The notes under the pieces are model-generated. The model searched no databases and was not told the DNA's origin. It saw only the letters and a list, made by a program, of their open reading frames with translations. The translations under genes and the position numbers were made by a program. From Lachnoclostridium phytofermentans ISDg (GTDB taxonomy: Bacteria > Bacillota > Clostridia > Lachnospirales > Lachnospiraceae), in the NCBI RefSeq assembly GCF_000018685.1, contig NC_010001.1, forward strand, positions 760,001-824,000: 64,000 nucleotides of DNA, in the 5' to 3' direction. Shown piece after piece: positions 1-9,470 of the stretch (positions are counted from its first letter, which is position 1; each line of letters starts with the position of its first letter).

Positions 1-3000
1 AAATCTGTCCGGATATTCTTATTACAAATTATTCCATGTTAGAATATATGTTAATGCGTCCGATTGAAGAGGAATTATGGAGTAAAACAATTAAATGGCT
101 AAATGCATCTGAGGATAACAAATTGTTACTTGTCATTGATGAAGCACATATGTATCGAGGAGCCTCGGGTGGTGAGGTAGCTTTACTGATACGAAGATTA
201 ATGAATAAATTAAATATTTCATCTAATAAAATGAAGTGTATTCTTACAAGTGCTAGCGTTCCATATGATAAAAATGATGAATTGCAAAAGTTTGCTTGCG
301 GTCTTACGGGAAGAGTATATCAAGAAAATCAATTTTCTATTGTAAGAGAAGAAATAAAAGCAATTAAAAATGCAAAGCGTGGAACATATGAACAAGCGCA
401 GAGTTATGCGGGATTATCATTAGAAAGTCTTCAGTCAGAAGTTGCATTACGAAAAGGTGAATATGAAAAAATAAGTAGAATGAATCAATGGAGTAAAATC
501 CCAAAAGATGAAATAGAAATATCACGCTGGTTATATGACAATCTATCTTGTGATTCTTTGATGAAGCAAATTATTACGATTTGTGAAAAGGGAGCAAAGC
601 CATTATCAAAAATAGCAAAAGAGGTTTTCGAAGATAATGTGCCAAAACAACTTGCTGAACAAGCACTTGAAAGGTTACTGCAATTAGGTATTACAGCAAA
701 ATCCAGTACAAATAAGGTGTTACTGGGATCTAAGGTTCATATGATGTTCAAAGGATTACAGGGAATATATGTTTGTACCAACCCTAATTGCAAAAAACTG
801 CATTCTGGTATGGGGATTTACCTTGGATATATTTCTAGTAAATATACAGAGACTTGTCCAGAATGTAATGGAAGAATGTATGAATTAATGATGGATCGTC
901 GATGTGGTACCTTATATATAAGAGCATTTGATGATCAGAATATTGAAAATTATGATGGTCTTGAATTCCTTTGGTCTAGAAATAACCAGATTATGAAAGA
1001 GCCTAAAGAAATTCATCTATGGATTATGCCAGAGGGTAGAATTGATTTTTTTAAACTAGGAAAGAAGACAGGAAAAGCAAAAAAGAATTCAACGGTTGGA
1101 TATCTTGATTCAAAGACTGGCCTTCTATTTAGAGATGAATCACATGCAGGGGACGAAGGATATTTAAAAGTATTGATTTCAAGTACCTTTAATGAGGATG
1201 TATTAGCATTTACATTCAACACTTGCCCGAATTGTGGTAGAGATCATAATAAAATAACTCCATTTTTAACAAGAGGTAATGAACCCTTTGCCAATATAGT
1301 AAAAGAACAATTTGAGGTTCAACCAGATATAAAGTCAGAGTTAAAAAATGGAGGAAAGAAAGTATTGCTTTTTTCTGATAGTAGACAAAGAGCAGCTACT
1401 TTAGCACGTGATATGACAATTGCTTCAGATGGTGATTCAGGCAGACAAGCAATCTTTATGGCACAAAAACTTTTAGATGATAGCTCCGGAGAAAGTACAA
1501 TCGACTTGTTATATTATGCTTTTCTAAAAGTCGTGTATGATAATAAGCTTAGCTTCTTTTATGGAAAAGAAAAGGAGATGTTCAAGAGGCAGCTAAAGAA
1601 ATATGAAGAACTTTATTCATCTCGAACTATTCGGAAATTCGATAGACTCAAGTCTAATATAGGAAATCCACCAGATATGTTTTATCAGTTACTATTAAAG
1701 AATATTAGTGATAGTTATAGATCATTGAATAACTTAGGTTTAGCACAGGTAGTATTAGCTGATCAAGGGGACGCGGGAGAGGAAATTGAATACCAAATTC
1801 TTGAGAAAGTTGAAAATTTAACAGGTATCTCAGGTACAGATGTATACAGCATCTATAATACTTGGATTCAATATTTAATTGTTAATAAAATTGCCATTTT
1901 CCCTGAAATAGGCGATGATGTAAGAGATAGTATTTTAGCATATGAGCGAGGGAGATTTGGTATTGATGAAATTGCAAAATTCCCAGAATTTCTAAATGAT
2001 ATTATCAAAGAAAAATATGATGAATCAGTAATTCAAGCTTTAATTGATAGGTTTGATGATATAACACAAATATTACAGTCGCCAGGAAGAAACCATAATC
2101 GTAGATATCTATTTGGAACAAGATTAATCCTTAAAGCGGCAGAAAATTCAGAATGGATTAAATGCGATCGCTGTGCAGGAATATCTACTTATACTTTGTG
2201 GGGGCATTGCATATATTGCGGTAGTACAGAGTATGTACGCAAGGTAGATGATGAACATTTTAAAAGATATCTATTATGGAGAAAGCCTGTAATAGATGCT
2301 CTTAATAGGGAGAGAATTCATAATATCATTACGGAAGAGCATACGGCACAATTATCTTATAAAGATAACAAGAAAGATGTATGGGGTACTACAGAAAAGT
2401 ATGAATTAGCATTTCGAAATATTACACTCAATGAGGATGAAGAACCAATTGATGTGCTAAGTTGCACAACAACAATGGAAGTGGGAATTGATATTGGTTC
2501 ACTTACAAGTGTAGGTTTAAGGAATGTTCCTCCAATGCGAGAAAATTATCAGCAGAGAGCAGGACGTGCAGGACGTGCAGGTGCAGCTGTATCATCTATT
2601 GTAACATATACAGAAAATGGACCTCACGATTCATGGTATTTTAAACATCCAGAGCAGATTATATCAGGTATACCAAGAACTCCATGGATTGATGATAAGA
2701 ATACAAAATTAATTAGACGGCATATTAATTTAATATTTTTGCAGGAATTTTTCTATACAATACGAAGCGGTTTAGATGTGATTAGAACATTGGATTTCTT
2801 TAGTTATGAGGATAAATATAATTATATTGAATTCCTAAGATGGTTAAAAGAAAGAATACCAATGTCATATGAGAGACAAAGAGTATTAATTCCAACGGGA
2901 GATTTTAATTGGAAAGGGTATTATAAAGAGATTAGTAAGACACTAGAAAACATCGCAGATAAAGTTGATGAGGCACCTTTTATATTTGAACAAACTTCCA

Positions 3001-4469
3001 GATCTGATGAGAATGAATCAGATTCAGTACGATTAATTGATGTCCTATTTTCTGAAGGTGTACTTCCAAATTATAGCTTTCCACGTAATATCGTACATTT
3101 CTGGATAGAGGACTTATATGGTAATGTTAAAGAGAGTCCAGAACGAAGTGTGGATATAGCCCTAAGTGAATATGCTCCAGGAAGATCTCTTGTAGTAAAC
3201 AAACAAACATACATTTCAGGTGGTATATATGATCATTATACCAAGTATCATAGAGAATATAAGTACAAAGCAGCTGAGCCATGGCTAGAGTTAGATGAAT
3301 ATAAAAAGGTAGTATCATGTTGTACTAATCCGTTATGTGGATGGTTTGGCGTAAATGAAACTTATGATGAGTGTCCACTGTGTAAGAATACGTTAGAGAA
3401 GCATACAATGATTAAACCTTGGGGGTTTACAGCAAGAGAAGGAAAGTCAATTCCTGAAACACACGAGAGTCAGGAATTGTCATATGTGAGCGTACCTTCA
3501 TATTCATCAATGCCATCAGGTATTGTAATGAGTAAAGTAGGTTCAGCTGGTTATGCAGAAATAGAGAATAGAGAAAATCAAAAATTAGTTATTGTAAATC
3601 GCGGCCCAGAGGACAAAGGATTTGAGATGTGTTCAATATGTGGAGCAATTGAACCTAGTATTGGACAACCTTCTGACAGGAATAATAGGAAAAGACCATA
3701 TAGAAACCTATATATCAAAGATGATACCATGAGATGCCATCATAATTATTCAAATATTTTCTTAGGATATGAGTTTAATACAGATATGATGGTTCTTGTA
3801 ATTAAACTCGATAGTAACAAAGTTGATCTAAGTACAGGATTTAATATTTGGTTGATTCCAGCATTGACTACCTTTGCAGAAGCACTAGTATTAGCAGCGA
3901 GCAGAGAGCTTGATGTAGAATTTAGTGATGTTAAAAGTGGTTATCGTATTAGGATGGTAGGTAGTGATATTTATGCAGATATTTATCTATACGATGGATT
4001 GAGCTCAGGTGCTGGATATGCAGTCAAGGTATCAGAGGTAATTGAATCTGTATTAAATAGAATGAAAGAGATATTTGAAGGATGCAATTGTTCAGCTTCG
4101 TGTCCTAACTGTCTTGAGCATTATTGGAATCAGCGAAATAAGGGAAAGTTAGATCGGTTCCTAGGAAAAGATTTTTTAGAGTTTATTACTAGTGGTAAAT
4201 TGAGAACAGAAGTAACATCACAAGAAAAAAAATATTATATAGATCAAATAAACCATATAGCACAACTACAAGGCTACGGGATTATTTTCTTCAATCGAAA
4301 CGGAAAATATATTATCAATAGCAGACAGGGAGAAAAAGAAGTGATTATTTATCCTTCAATGTGTAATAGTGAAATATTTGAAGGTACAGATAAACTTTTC
4401 TTATCGGATCGATTATGCAGATATGCTATGCCAGAAATATGGAATAAAGTTAGAAATGAGGTGTGGTAA
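1..4469 (+). CDS. DEAH-box helicase with C-terminal DUF1998 region, DruE/DISARM-like (5' partial)
   Basis: The reading frame is already open at base 3, and the first codons read ICPDILITNYSMLEYMLM, a typical helicase motif Ia/Ib stretch, so the true start lies left of the window and about 1,489 residues are visible. A DEAH box lies at bases 138-149 (VIDEAHMYRG). Helicase motifs V/VI (TTTMEVGIDIGS, then QQRAGRAGRAG) lie near 2470-2585. Several CxxC zinc knuckles are scattered through the protein, and near the C-terminus there is a DUF1998-type cysteine cluster (GCNCSASCPNCLEHYWNQR, about 4080-4135). Very large helicases with DUF1998 are known from anti-phage systems (DruE of Druantia; DISARM proteins); the smaller MrfA/YprA repair helicase has a related layout. 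Length favours the defence type, but the partner genes are outside the window. The product probably acts as an ATP-dependent DNA translocase in the cytoplasm. Family is fairly certain, system assignment is not. Confidence 0.8.
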   Translation, partial: ICPDILITNYSMLEYMLMRPIEEELWSKTIKWLNASEDNKLLLVIDEAHMYRGASGGEVALLIRRLMNKLNISSNKMKCILTSASVPYDKNDELQKFACGLTGRVYQENQFSIVREEIKAIKNAKRGTYEQAQSYAGLSLESLQSEVALRKGEYEKISRMNQWSKIPKDEIEISRWLYDNLSCDSLMKQIITICEKGAKPLSKIAKEVFEDNVPKQLAEQALERLLQLGITAKSSTNKVLLGSKVHMMFKGLQGIYVCTNPNCKKLHSGMGIYLGYISSKYTETCPECNGRMYELMMDRRCGTLYIRAFDDQNIENYDGLEFLWSRNNQIMKEPKEIHLWIMPEGRIDFFKLGKKTGKAKKNSTVGYLDSKTGLLFRDESHAGDEGYLKVLISSTFNEDVLAFTFNTCPNCGRDHNKITPFLTRGNEPFANIVKEQFEVQPDIKSELKNGGKKVLLFSDSRQRAATLARDMTIASDGDSGRQAIFMAQKLLDDSSGESTIDLLYYAFLKVVYDNKLSFFYGKEKEMFKRQLKKYEELYSSRTIRKFDRLKSNIGNPPDMFYQLLLKNISDSYRSLNNLGLAQVVLADQGDAGEEIEYQILEKVENLTGISGTDVYSIYNTWIQYLIVNKIAIFPEIGDDVRDSILAYERGRFGIDEIAKFPEFLNDIIKEKYDESVIQALIDRFDDITQILQSPGRNHNRRYLFGTRLILKAAENSEWIKCDRCAGISTYTLWGHCIYCGSTEYVRKVDDEHFKRYLLWRKPVIDALNRERIHNIITEEHTAQLSYKDNKKDVWGTTEKYELAFRNITLNEDEEPIDVLSCTTTMEVGIDIGSLTSVGLRNVPPMRENYQQRAGRAGRAGAAVSSIVTYTENGPHDSWYFKHPEQIISGIPRTPWIDDKNTKLIRRHINLIFLQEFFYTIRSGLDVIRTLDFFSYEDKYNYIEFLRWLKERIPMSYERQRVLIPTGDFNWKGYYKEISKTLENIADKVDEAPFIFEQTSRSDENESDSVRLIDVLFSEGVLPNYSFPRNIVHFWIEDLYGNVKESPERSVDIALSEYAPGRSLVVNKQTYISGGIYDHYTKYHREYKYKAAEPWLELDEYKKVVSCCTNPLCGWFGVNETYDECPLCKNTLEKHTMIKPWGFTAREGKSIPETHESQELSYVSVPSYSSMPSGIVMSKVGSAGYAEIENRENQKLVIVNRGPEDKGFEMCSICGAIEPSIGQPSDRNNRKRPYRNLYIKDDTMRCHHNYSNIFLGYEFNTDMMVLVIKLDSNKVDLSTGFNIWLIPALTTFAEALVLAASRELDVEFSDVKSGYRIRMVGSDIYADIYLYDGLSSGAGYAVKVSEVIESVLNRMKEIFEGCNCSASCPNCLEHYWNQRNKGKLDRFLGKDFLEFITSGKLRTEVTSQEKKYYIDQINHIAQLQGYGIIFFNRNGKYIINSRQGEKEVIIYPSMCNSEIFEGTDKLFLSDRLCRYAMPEIWNKVRNEVW

Positions 4470-4597
4470 ATAATTAAGAAAATACATTGATCTGATAAAG
4501 TTAGGGAAGTTTTCAGGTAGGAGCCTTTTATTATTCAAGCCATGTTAGCACATAATAGGCTCTTTACAAAGTTAGTTGATTTGATAAAAATATTCGC

Positions 4598-4883
4598 TTA
4601 ATACTTCAAGAATAGCAGGTGATCCCTACGAGATATGTACAGGATATTGCGAGAGAATGGTACATGTTCCATCTCAAAGTATTCTTCAAACATTACTTTG
4701 ACGCCTCCTTGTTGTAGAAATCAAATGAGATGGCTGACATTGCCGATTCTGTTGAGTTTCACGACGCCCCTTCTAGATCATCTACAAATCGAGAGGAACT
4801 CTGGTTCTTGTGTGGATAAAGGTTCTGGCAGCTTCGAAGGCTTCTGCAACAACGGTCACATTAAAAAAAGAGCCATACCTTAA
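4598..4883 (-). pseudogene. Degenerate transposition-gene remnant (ExeA/TniB-like ATPase start)
   Basis: On the minus strand a GGAGG ribosome binding site precedes an ATG at 4693 whose product begins MFEEYFEMEHVPFSRNI, like the N-terminus of ExeA/IstB-type AAA ATPases that accompany DDE transposases. It stops after about 31 codons at 4598. Immediately upstream (4694-4883, minus strand) a broken frame ending NKEASK stops just before that ATG, as the end of a preceding transposase gene would. I infer a decayed two-gene insertion element. Nothing else was recognised in the 4470-4900 gap. Confidence 0.35.
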
Positions 4884-4910
4884 ATATATTCAAAAGTACC
4901 AAAATAGATA

Positions 4911-4939
4911 TTGACATAATAAGGAAAAAATGGTACTAT
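4911..4939 (+). promoter_or_regulatory. SigmaA-type promoter of the LPXTG protein gene
   Basis: TTGACA at 4911-4916, a 17-bp spacer and TACTAT at 4934-4939 form a near-consensus vegetative promoter. It sits 95 bp before the LPXTG gene start. Confidence 0.7.
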
Positions 4940-4942
4940 TTA

Positions 4943-4957
4943 GTTAAACGTTAAACT
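4943..4957. promoter_or_regulatory. Candidate LacI-family operator overlapping transcription start
   Basis: GTTAAAC is repeated head to tail (GTTAAACGTTAAAC) just downstream of the -10 box, with an AACGTT core typical of LacI/GalR operators. A LacI-family gene lies downstream at 5822. Assignment is inference; the core is common by chance in AT-rich DNA. Confidence 0.3.
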
Positions 4958-5033
4958 ATACAATATACACAATATCATCCGGGAAATATTTTCGGTTTTA
5001 CGTCAAACTAAATAACACAAGGAGGTATTTACA

Positions 5034-5657
5034 ATGAGAAAATTAAGAAAATCTATTGCAACAATTTTAGCAGCACTTGCTGTTATGTCCTTGTTTTCCG
5101 TGAATGCATTTGCAGCTTCGGACCTAATGAAGGATGGAAAAATGGTAAGTGGCGGATTTGTGAATGCAGGAGAAGAAGCAGAAGGATGCGTAAAGGGACC
5201 TGGTAACTGGACACAGCTTAACATGGGCGATTACGAAGTAAATGCGAAGTACTTACATATAGTGATGAAAGCGACAGGAGCCACAGCTGCTGCACAAATC
5301 GTAGTTTCAGATACTGCAACCTTTAATTTAAATGATCTTGGTATCACTTTAACAGAAGAATACCAGGATGTAGTTCTTCCAGTAGATGAGAATGGTGTTG
5401 CGGTAATTTCTTGGGTTAACTTTATGGGGCTTGACGGTGGAAGTAGTGTATATTACGTTAAAGATGCATTTTTATCTGATGACCAAGCTTCAAGTTTAGG
5501 AACTACAGTAGCTGAAACGCCTACAGCTGCAGAAACAACAAGCAATACAGCTTTACCAAAGACTGGAGAGAATATGATGCCAGTTGCTATACTACTTGGT
5601 ATCGTGGCATGTGCTGGTGTAGTATTTGTAGTTACAAAAAAGAGAGAAAGAGCATAG
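5034..5657 (+). CDS. LPXTG-anchored cell-wall surface protein
   Basis: This 207-residue protein has a signal peptide (about residues 1-28, charged start, hydrophobic core, AFA cleavage site), a compact Gly/Val-rich ectodomain, a Thr/Ala/Glu-rich stalk (about 150-172), then LPKTG at 174-178, a hydrophobic segment and a KKRER tail. That is a complete sortase-A sorting signal, so the protein should be covalently linked to peptidoglycan. The ectodomain (about 115 residues) is not one I recognise; its beta-rich look would fit a small binding domain. The ribosome binding site AAGGAGG is well placed. It is monocistronic: sigmaA promoter upstream, terminator at 5703-5750. No sortase gene is in the window. 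A role in adhesion or substrate binding is inference. Confidence 0.8.
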   Translation: MRKLRKSIATILAALAVMSLFSVNAFAASDLMKDGKMVSGGFVNAGEEAEGCVKGPGNWTQLNMGDYEVNAKYLHIVMKATGATAAAQIVVSDTATFNLNDLGITLTEEYQDVVLPVDENGVAVISWVNFMGLDGGSSVYYVKDAFLSDDQASSLGTTVAETPTAAETTSNTALPKTGENMMPVAILLGIVACAGVVFVVTKKRERA

Positions 5658-5702
5658 ATTTTATAATAAGTAAGGGTTCAATGATTAATTAAAAATCACA
5701 GT

Positions 5703-5750
5703 GCACCTCAAGTGTTAGAAAAAATTCTAGCATATGAGGTGCATTTTTTT
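5703..5750 (+). terminator. Rho-independent terminator after LPXTG gene
   Basis: GCACCTCA (5703-5710) pairs with TGAGGTGC (5735-5742), followed by seven T residues. Confidence 0.85.
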
Positions 5751-5821
5751 ACAAGCAAGGTGACATTTATTTCAAAAGTATGGTAGAATAAGGTATATTG
5801 TGACTTGGAAGAAGAGGTGAG

Positions 5822-6865
5822 ATGATGGCGAAGATTAAAGAAGTTGCAAAAGCTTGCGGTGTCTCCATTGCTACAGTTTCTAACATAATGAACGGAAAAG
5901 GAAGGGTAAGTGAGGAGACAAAAATTAAAATACTGGAAGTCGCGAGAGATATGAATTATGTCCCCAATATGATGGCAAAAAATTTGAAGCAGCGAAGATC
6001 TAAAGTGATAGGAATAATTACAGAAGATCTAACAGTGTTCAATTGTGCAGATATTATTGATGGTATTCATGAGTTATTAGATGAAAGAGGGTACTCATTT
6101 ATCTTAGGTAATTTAAGATTATATAAAAAATATAATAATGAATTTTATCATAATGAAAATTATAACAACCAGATTCAAGAAGAGTTTCGTATTATGGAGA
6201 GCGCTCAAGTTGCTGGTATAATATATGTATGCGCACATTGTAGAGAAATAAAGTTCATACCCAAATTGGAGAATATACCAATCGTACTTGCATATGGATT
6301 CTCAAGAGATCCCAATATACCGTCCTTTATTTTTGATGATGAACAAGCTGCTTATGATGCAACAAATGAATTAATTCATAATGGTCACAAAAAAATTGGG
6401 TTAATTACTGGAGAAAAATTCAGCTTACATACTATTGAGAGAGCAAAAGGCTATCAAAGGGCATTATATGAAGCGGGTATTCTATATAATCCTAATCTTA
6501 GCTATGAAGGCGATTGGACTAGAGAAAAGGGATATGAGGCAGCGAAAAGTTTACTGGAAGTCGGTACAACTGCTATTTTTTCAATGAATGATGAGATGGC
6601 AGCAGGTGTATATGATTATATAAGTACAGTAGGCCTTAAGGCCGGACAAGATGTCGCGCTGATAGGATTTGATAATAGAGAGCTATGTACTGCATTTACT
6701 CCAGCGCTTACCACAGTTTCAATACCATTAAGTGAGATTGGCCATCGATCTGCTGATGCTATGATACATATGTTAGAAAATGATATAGCAGAGTGCGAGC
6801 AGATTAACTATGTAACATGTAAACTAATGCGTAGGGATTCCATCTATGAGGTGAAAGAAGTCTAG
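5822..6865 (+). CDS. LacI-family transcriptional regulator
   Basis: The protein (about 347 residues) has an N-terminal LacI helix-turn-helix and hinge (IKEVAKACGVSIATVSNIMN, then a NYVPNMMAKNLK hinge) and a periplasmic-binding-like effector domain containing GLITGEK, AIFSMNDEMAAGVYDY and ALIGFDNRELC. These are hallmarks of sugar-responsive repressors. Two ATG codons are adjacent (5822 and 5825); both have AGAGGTGAG upstream. It is followed by the GH127 enzyme and an ABC importer, so it is a plausible regulator of arabinose-containing oligosaccharide use, though this is inferred from position only. It has an unusual Tyr/Asn-rich insertion at about residues 100-118. Confidence 0.9.
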   Translation: MMAKIKEVAKACGVSIATVSNIMNGKGRVSEETKIKILEVARDMNYVPNMMAKNLKQRRSKVIGIITEDLTVFNCADIIDGIHELLDERGYSFILGNLRLYKKYNNEFYHNENYNNQIQEEFRIMESAQVAGIIYVCAHCREIKFIPKLENIPIVLAYGFSRDPNIPSFIFDDEQAAYDATNELIHNGHKKIGLITGEKFSLHTIERAKGYQRALYEAGILYNPNLSYEGDWTREKGYEAAKSLLEVGTTAIFSMNDEMAAGVYDYISTVGLKAGQDVALIGFDNRELCTAFTPALTTVSIPLSEIGHRSADAMIHMLENDIAECEQINYVTCKLMRRDSIYEVKEV

Positions 6866-6911
6866 AGGGCCGAGACGAATGTTTATTTGAATTTTCCAAT
6901 AGTCATCTAAA

Positions 6912-7118
6912 ACGGTGTAAACTTTTTAATAAAAAGTAAATAGTACGAAAAACGGTAAAATAGTAAAAAGAACGAAAAACGGTAAAAAGTAAAAAGAACG
7001 AAATACGGTGAAAAGTAAAAAGAACGAAAAACGGTAAAATAGTAAATAGTATATAAAACGGTATAATAGTAAATAGTATTTAAAATGGTAAAATAATAAA
7101 TAGTATGTAAAGCAGTAA
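6912..7118. repeat. AT-rich 26-27 bp tandem repeat array
   Basis: The word ACGGT (or a one-to-two-base variant) recurs at 6912, 6952, 6979, 7005, 7031, 7058, 7085 and 7112. After one 40-bp step the spacing is 27, 26, 26, 27, 27 and 27 bp. Each unit is close to ACGGTAAAATAGTAAATAGT. The array lies after the LacI gene and runs into a large hairpin. It has no palindromic repeat or constant-length unique spacer, so it is not CRISPR. Confidence 0.75.
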
Positions 7119-7119
7119 A

Positions 7120-7195
7120 CAGGTATAAATGAAATACTTTATAGTGAAATGCGATTTTTTCACTAAGAATTGTTTCATGTATACCTGCTTTTTTT
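7120..7195 (+). terminator. Large bipartite hairpin terminator
   Basis: CAGGTATAAATGAAA (7120-7134) pairs with TTTCATGTATACCTG (7173-7187) with one mismatch. Inside it TAGTGAAA (7142-7149) pairs with TTTCACTA (7158-7165). A run of T residues follows at 7189-7195. It probably ends the LacI transcript. Confidence 0.8.
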
Positions 7196-7426
7196 GTATA
7201 GGAATAATTATTTTGGTTAAGCAATAGAAGATAAAAAAGTCTAAATAATTACTATGTATAGATAAAACGTTACATCATGTAATAAAACTGGTTATAAGAA
7301 CAAGAAAATAGAGAATAGCAATAAATTATATTGATTAATTCTATTTAAGTTACAAATATTTTAAAAACACAATGGAAAATTATTGCAAAATCTACAAATA
7401 AATGGTAATATATAGAAAACAAAATG

Positions 7427-7434
7427 AAACGTTT
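7427..7434. promoter_or_regulatory. Candidate LacI operator upstream of GH127 gene
   Basis: AAACGTTT is a perfect palindrome in the untranslated region before the GH127 start. The rest of the 7196-7506 gap shows no gene. Confidence 0.25.
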
Positions 7435-7506
7435 AATCAACTTAAAAATGTAAGGAGAAATGTTCTTTTGATAAGCATAATGAGGTTAAAGGGAGAGGTG
7501 CATGAG

Positions 7507-9447
7507 ATGAATAAATTAGGGAGCATTCCATTAAAAGACATTTGTATCCAAGATGAATTTTGGAATCGGTATGTTGAGCTTGTGAGAAAGATAATTATTC
7601 CATATCAATGGGATATCTTAAATGATAATTTAGAAGGCGTTGAAACGAGTCATAGCATTATGAATTTCAAAATTGCCGCTGGAAGAGAACAAGGGGAGTT
7701 CTATGGTGCAGTCTTTCAGGATACCGATTTAGCAAAGTGGATTGAGGCAGTTGCCTATTCACTTGCAACAGACCCAGATTCAAAATTGGAGGAATTGGTA
7801 GATGATGTAGTGGAACTTATTGAGGAAGCGCAATGTTTAGATGGCTACATTAATACTTACTTTACTATAAAGGAACCGGATCTTCGCTTTACAAATTTAA
7901 AAGAAGGTCATGAATTGTATTGTGCTGGGCATTTAATGGAGGCAGCTGTTGCTTATTATAAGGCAACTGGAAAGGAAAGATTTATACATATTGTAGAGAG
8001 ATTTGCGGATTTAATTTGTGATGAATTTTCACCAGAAAAAAATGGTGCAGGGTATCCAGGACATCAGGAGGTAGAGATTGGATTAATCAAATTATATGAA
8101 GTCACAGGGAAGAAGAAGTACATTGAGCAAGCAAGATTATTTTTAGAAAGAAGAGGAACTTCCCCAAACTATTTTCTTGAGGAAGAAAAAAACCCAAAGT
8201 TTAAGCCTATATTTCCTGAGTTTATGCATTATGATACCGCCTATTCTCAATCCCACAAACCAATCCGTGAACAAACGACAGCAGAAGGTCATGCGGTACG
8301 GGCGGTATATATGTATTCTGCAATGGCTGACATTGCAGCAGCCTATAATGACAAAGAACTGTTAAGTGTTTGTGAAACCCTATGGAAGAATATTGTAGGA
8401 AAGCGTATGTATCTAACGGGTGGCATTGGTAGTTCCGGAATATTAGAACGTTTCACAGCAAATTATGATTTACCGAATAATTCTAACTATTCAGAAACAT
8501 GCGCTTCGATTGGCCTTGCATTATTCGGAAGAAGAATGGCGCAGATAACACACAATGCATCTTATATGGATGTAGTTGAAAGAGCACTTTATAATACCGT
8601 GCTTGCGGGAATAGCAATGGATGGAAAAAGCTTTTTTTATGTAAACCCGTTAGAAGTTTGGCCTGGCAATTGCATTAAGAGAACTTCTAAAGAACATGTA
8701 AAACCGATACGTCAGCCATGGTTTGGTGTTGCTTGTTGCCCACCAAATGTAGCGAGAACATTGGCTTCACTTGGTGAGTATATCTACTTTTACGATGAGA
8801 ACTCGATATGGGTTAACTTATTTATTTCAAATCAGACTACTGTAAAATTGCAAAACAGGGAAGCTACACTGCGGTTGGCAACAAGGTTTCCGTATGATGG
8901 CAAAGTTCATATGGAGGTGGATGGAGAGGAAGGGTTTTGTGGAAAACTTTATATACGAATTCCTGAATATGCTAAGGAGTATTGTGTATTTGTAAATGGT
9001 TTAGAATTGACCCAAAAAGAAATAACGAACGGTTATCTTGAAATAGAGATAACTTCTTCAAAGAAAACGATTGATATGGAGTTTACGTTGAAGCCACGGA
9101 TGATTAGAGCGAATCCGCTAGTGAAAGAAGATATTGGGAAAGTGGCAATCATGAAGGGACCGCTAGTTTATTGTATGGAAGAGGTGGATAACGAATCAAA
9201 CCTTCCAGCGTATTATATAGATTCAGATACTGAATTAGAAGAGTTTTATGATGATACGCTACTAAAGGGAACGATGGTGATTCAATGTGATGGAAAGAAA
9301 ATGATACAAGAGGAATGGGAGAATGAAACTTTATATTCGGAACATCCCGTGAAATTTGCAGAGAAAAAAATTAAGTTTATACCATATCCATATTGGGCAA
9401 ATCGAAAAACAGGAGAGATGATTGTTTGGATAAAAGAATTTGTATAA
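7507..9447 (+). CDS. GH127 beta-L-arabinofuranosidase family protein (DUF1680)
   Basis: The product is a 646-residue glycoside hydrolase of the HypBA1/DUF1680 type, which removes beta-linked L-arabinofuranose from arabino-oligosaccharides and hydroxyproline-linked glycans. The known zinc-binding and nucleophile set is present: Glu330 and Cys332 in SETCASIG and the Cys410-Cys411 pair in GVACCPPNVAR, matching Glu338, Cys340, Cys417 and Cys418 of HypBA1. There is an all-alpha barrel region followed by beta-rich C-terminal part, with no signal peptide, so it acts inside the cell on imported sugars. I chose the ATG at 7507 because GGGAGAGG lies 8 bp upstream; longer in-frame starts (7402, 7480) lack a good site and add a non-conserved extension. 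It is directly followed by an ABC importer, consistent with uptake then hydrolysis. Confidence 0.9.
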   Translation: MNKLGSIPLKDICIQDEFWNRYVELVRKIIIPYQWDILNDNLEGVETSHSIMNFKIAAGREQGEFYGAVFQDTDLAKWIEAVAYSLATDPDSKLEELVDDVVELIEEAQCLDGYINTYFTIKEPDLRFTNLKEGHELYCAGHLMEAAVAYYKATGKERFIHIVERFADLICDEFSPEKNGAGYPGHQEVEIGLIKLYEVTGKKKYIEQARLFLERRGTSPNYFLEEEKNPKFKPIFPEFMHYDTAYSQSHKPIREQTTAEGHAVRAVYMYSAMADIAAAYNDKELLSVCETLWKNIVGKRMYLTGGIGSSGILERFTANYDLPNNSNYSETCASIGLALFGRRMAQITHNASYMDVVERALYNTVLAGIAMDGKSFFYVNPLEVWPGNCIKRTSKEHVKPIRQPWFGVACCPPNVARTLASLGEYIYFYDENSIWVNLFISNQTTVKLQNREATLRLATRFPYDGKVHMEVDGEEGFCGKLYIRIPEYAKEYCVFVNGLELTQKEITNGYLEIEITSSKKTIDMEFTLKPRMIRANPLVKEDIGKVAIMKGPLVYCMEEVDNESNLPAYYIDSDTELEEFYDDTLLKGTMVIQCDGKKMIQEEWENETLYSEHPVKFAEKKIKFIPYPYWANRKTGEMIVWIKEFV

Positions 9448-9470
9448 GAATTCCAAGAGGTTGTTTATGC

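Noticed and set aside
4635..4883. 82-codon plus-strand frame after the helicase
   Set aside because: The opposite strand has a better explanation (ribosome binding site plus ExeA-like start), and this frame lacks a start signal.
6912..7118. Possible CRISPR array
   Set aside because: Units are contiguous and only 26-27 bp with no unique spacers, and no cas genes are present.
6907..7224. 105-codon minus-strand frame rich in Tyr/Phe
   Set aside because: It is the translation of the AT-rich tandem repeat and a terminator; the periodic FYRFSYY-like residues follow the DNA period and there is no ribosome binding site.
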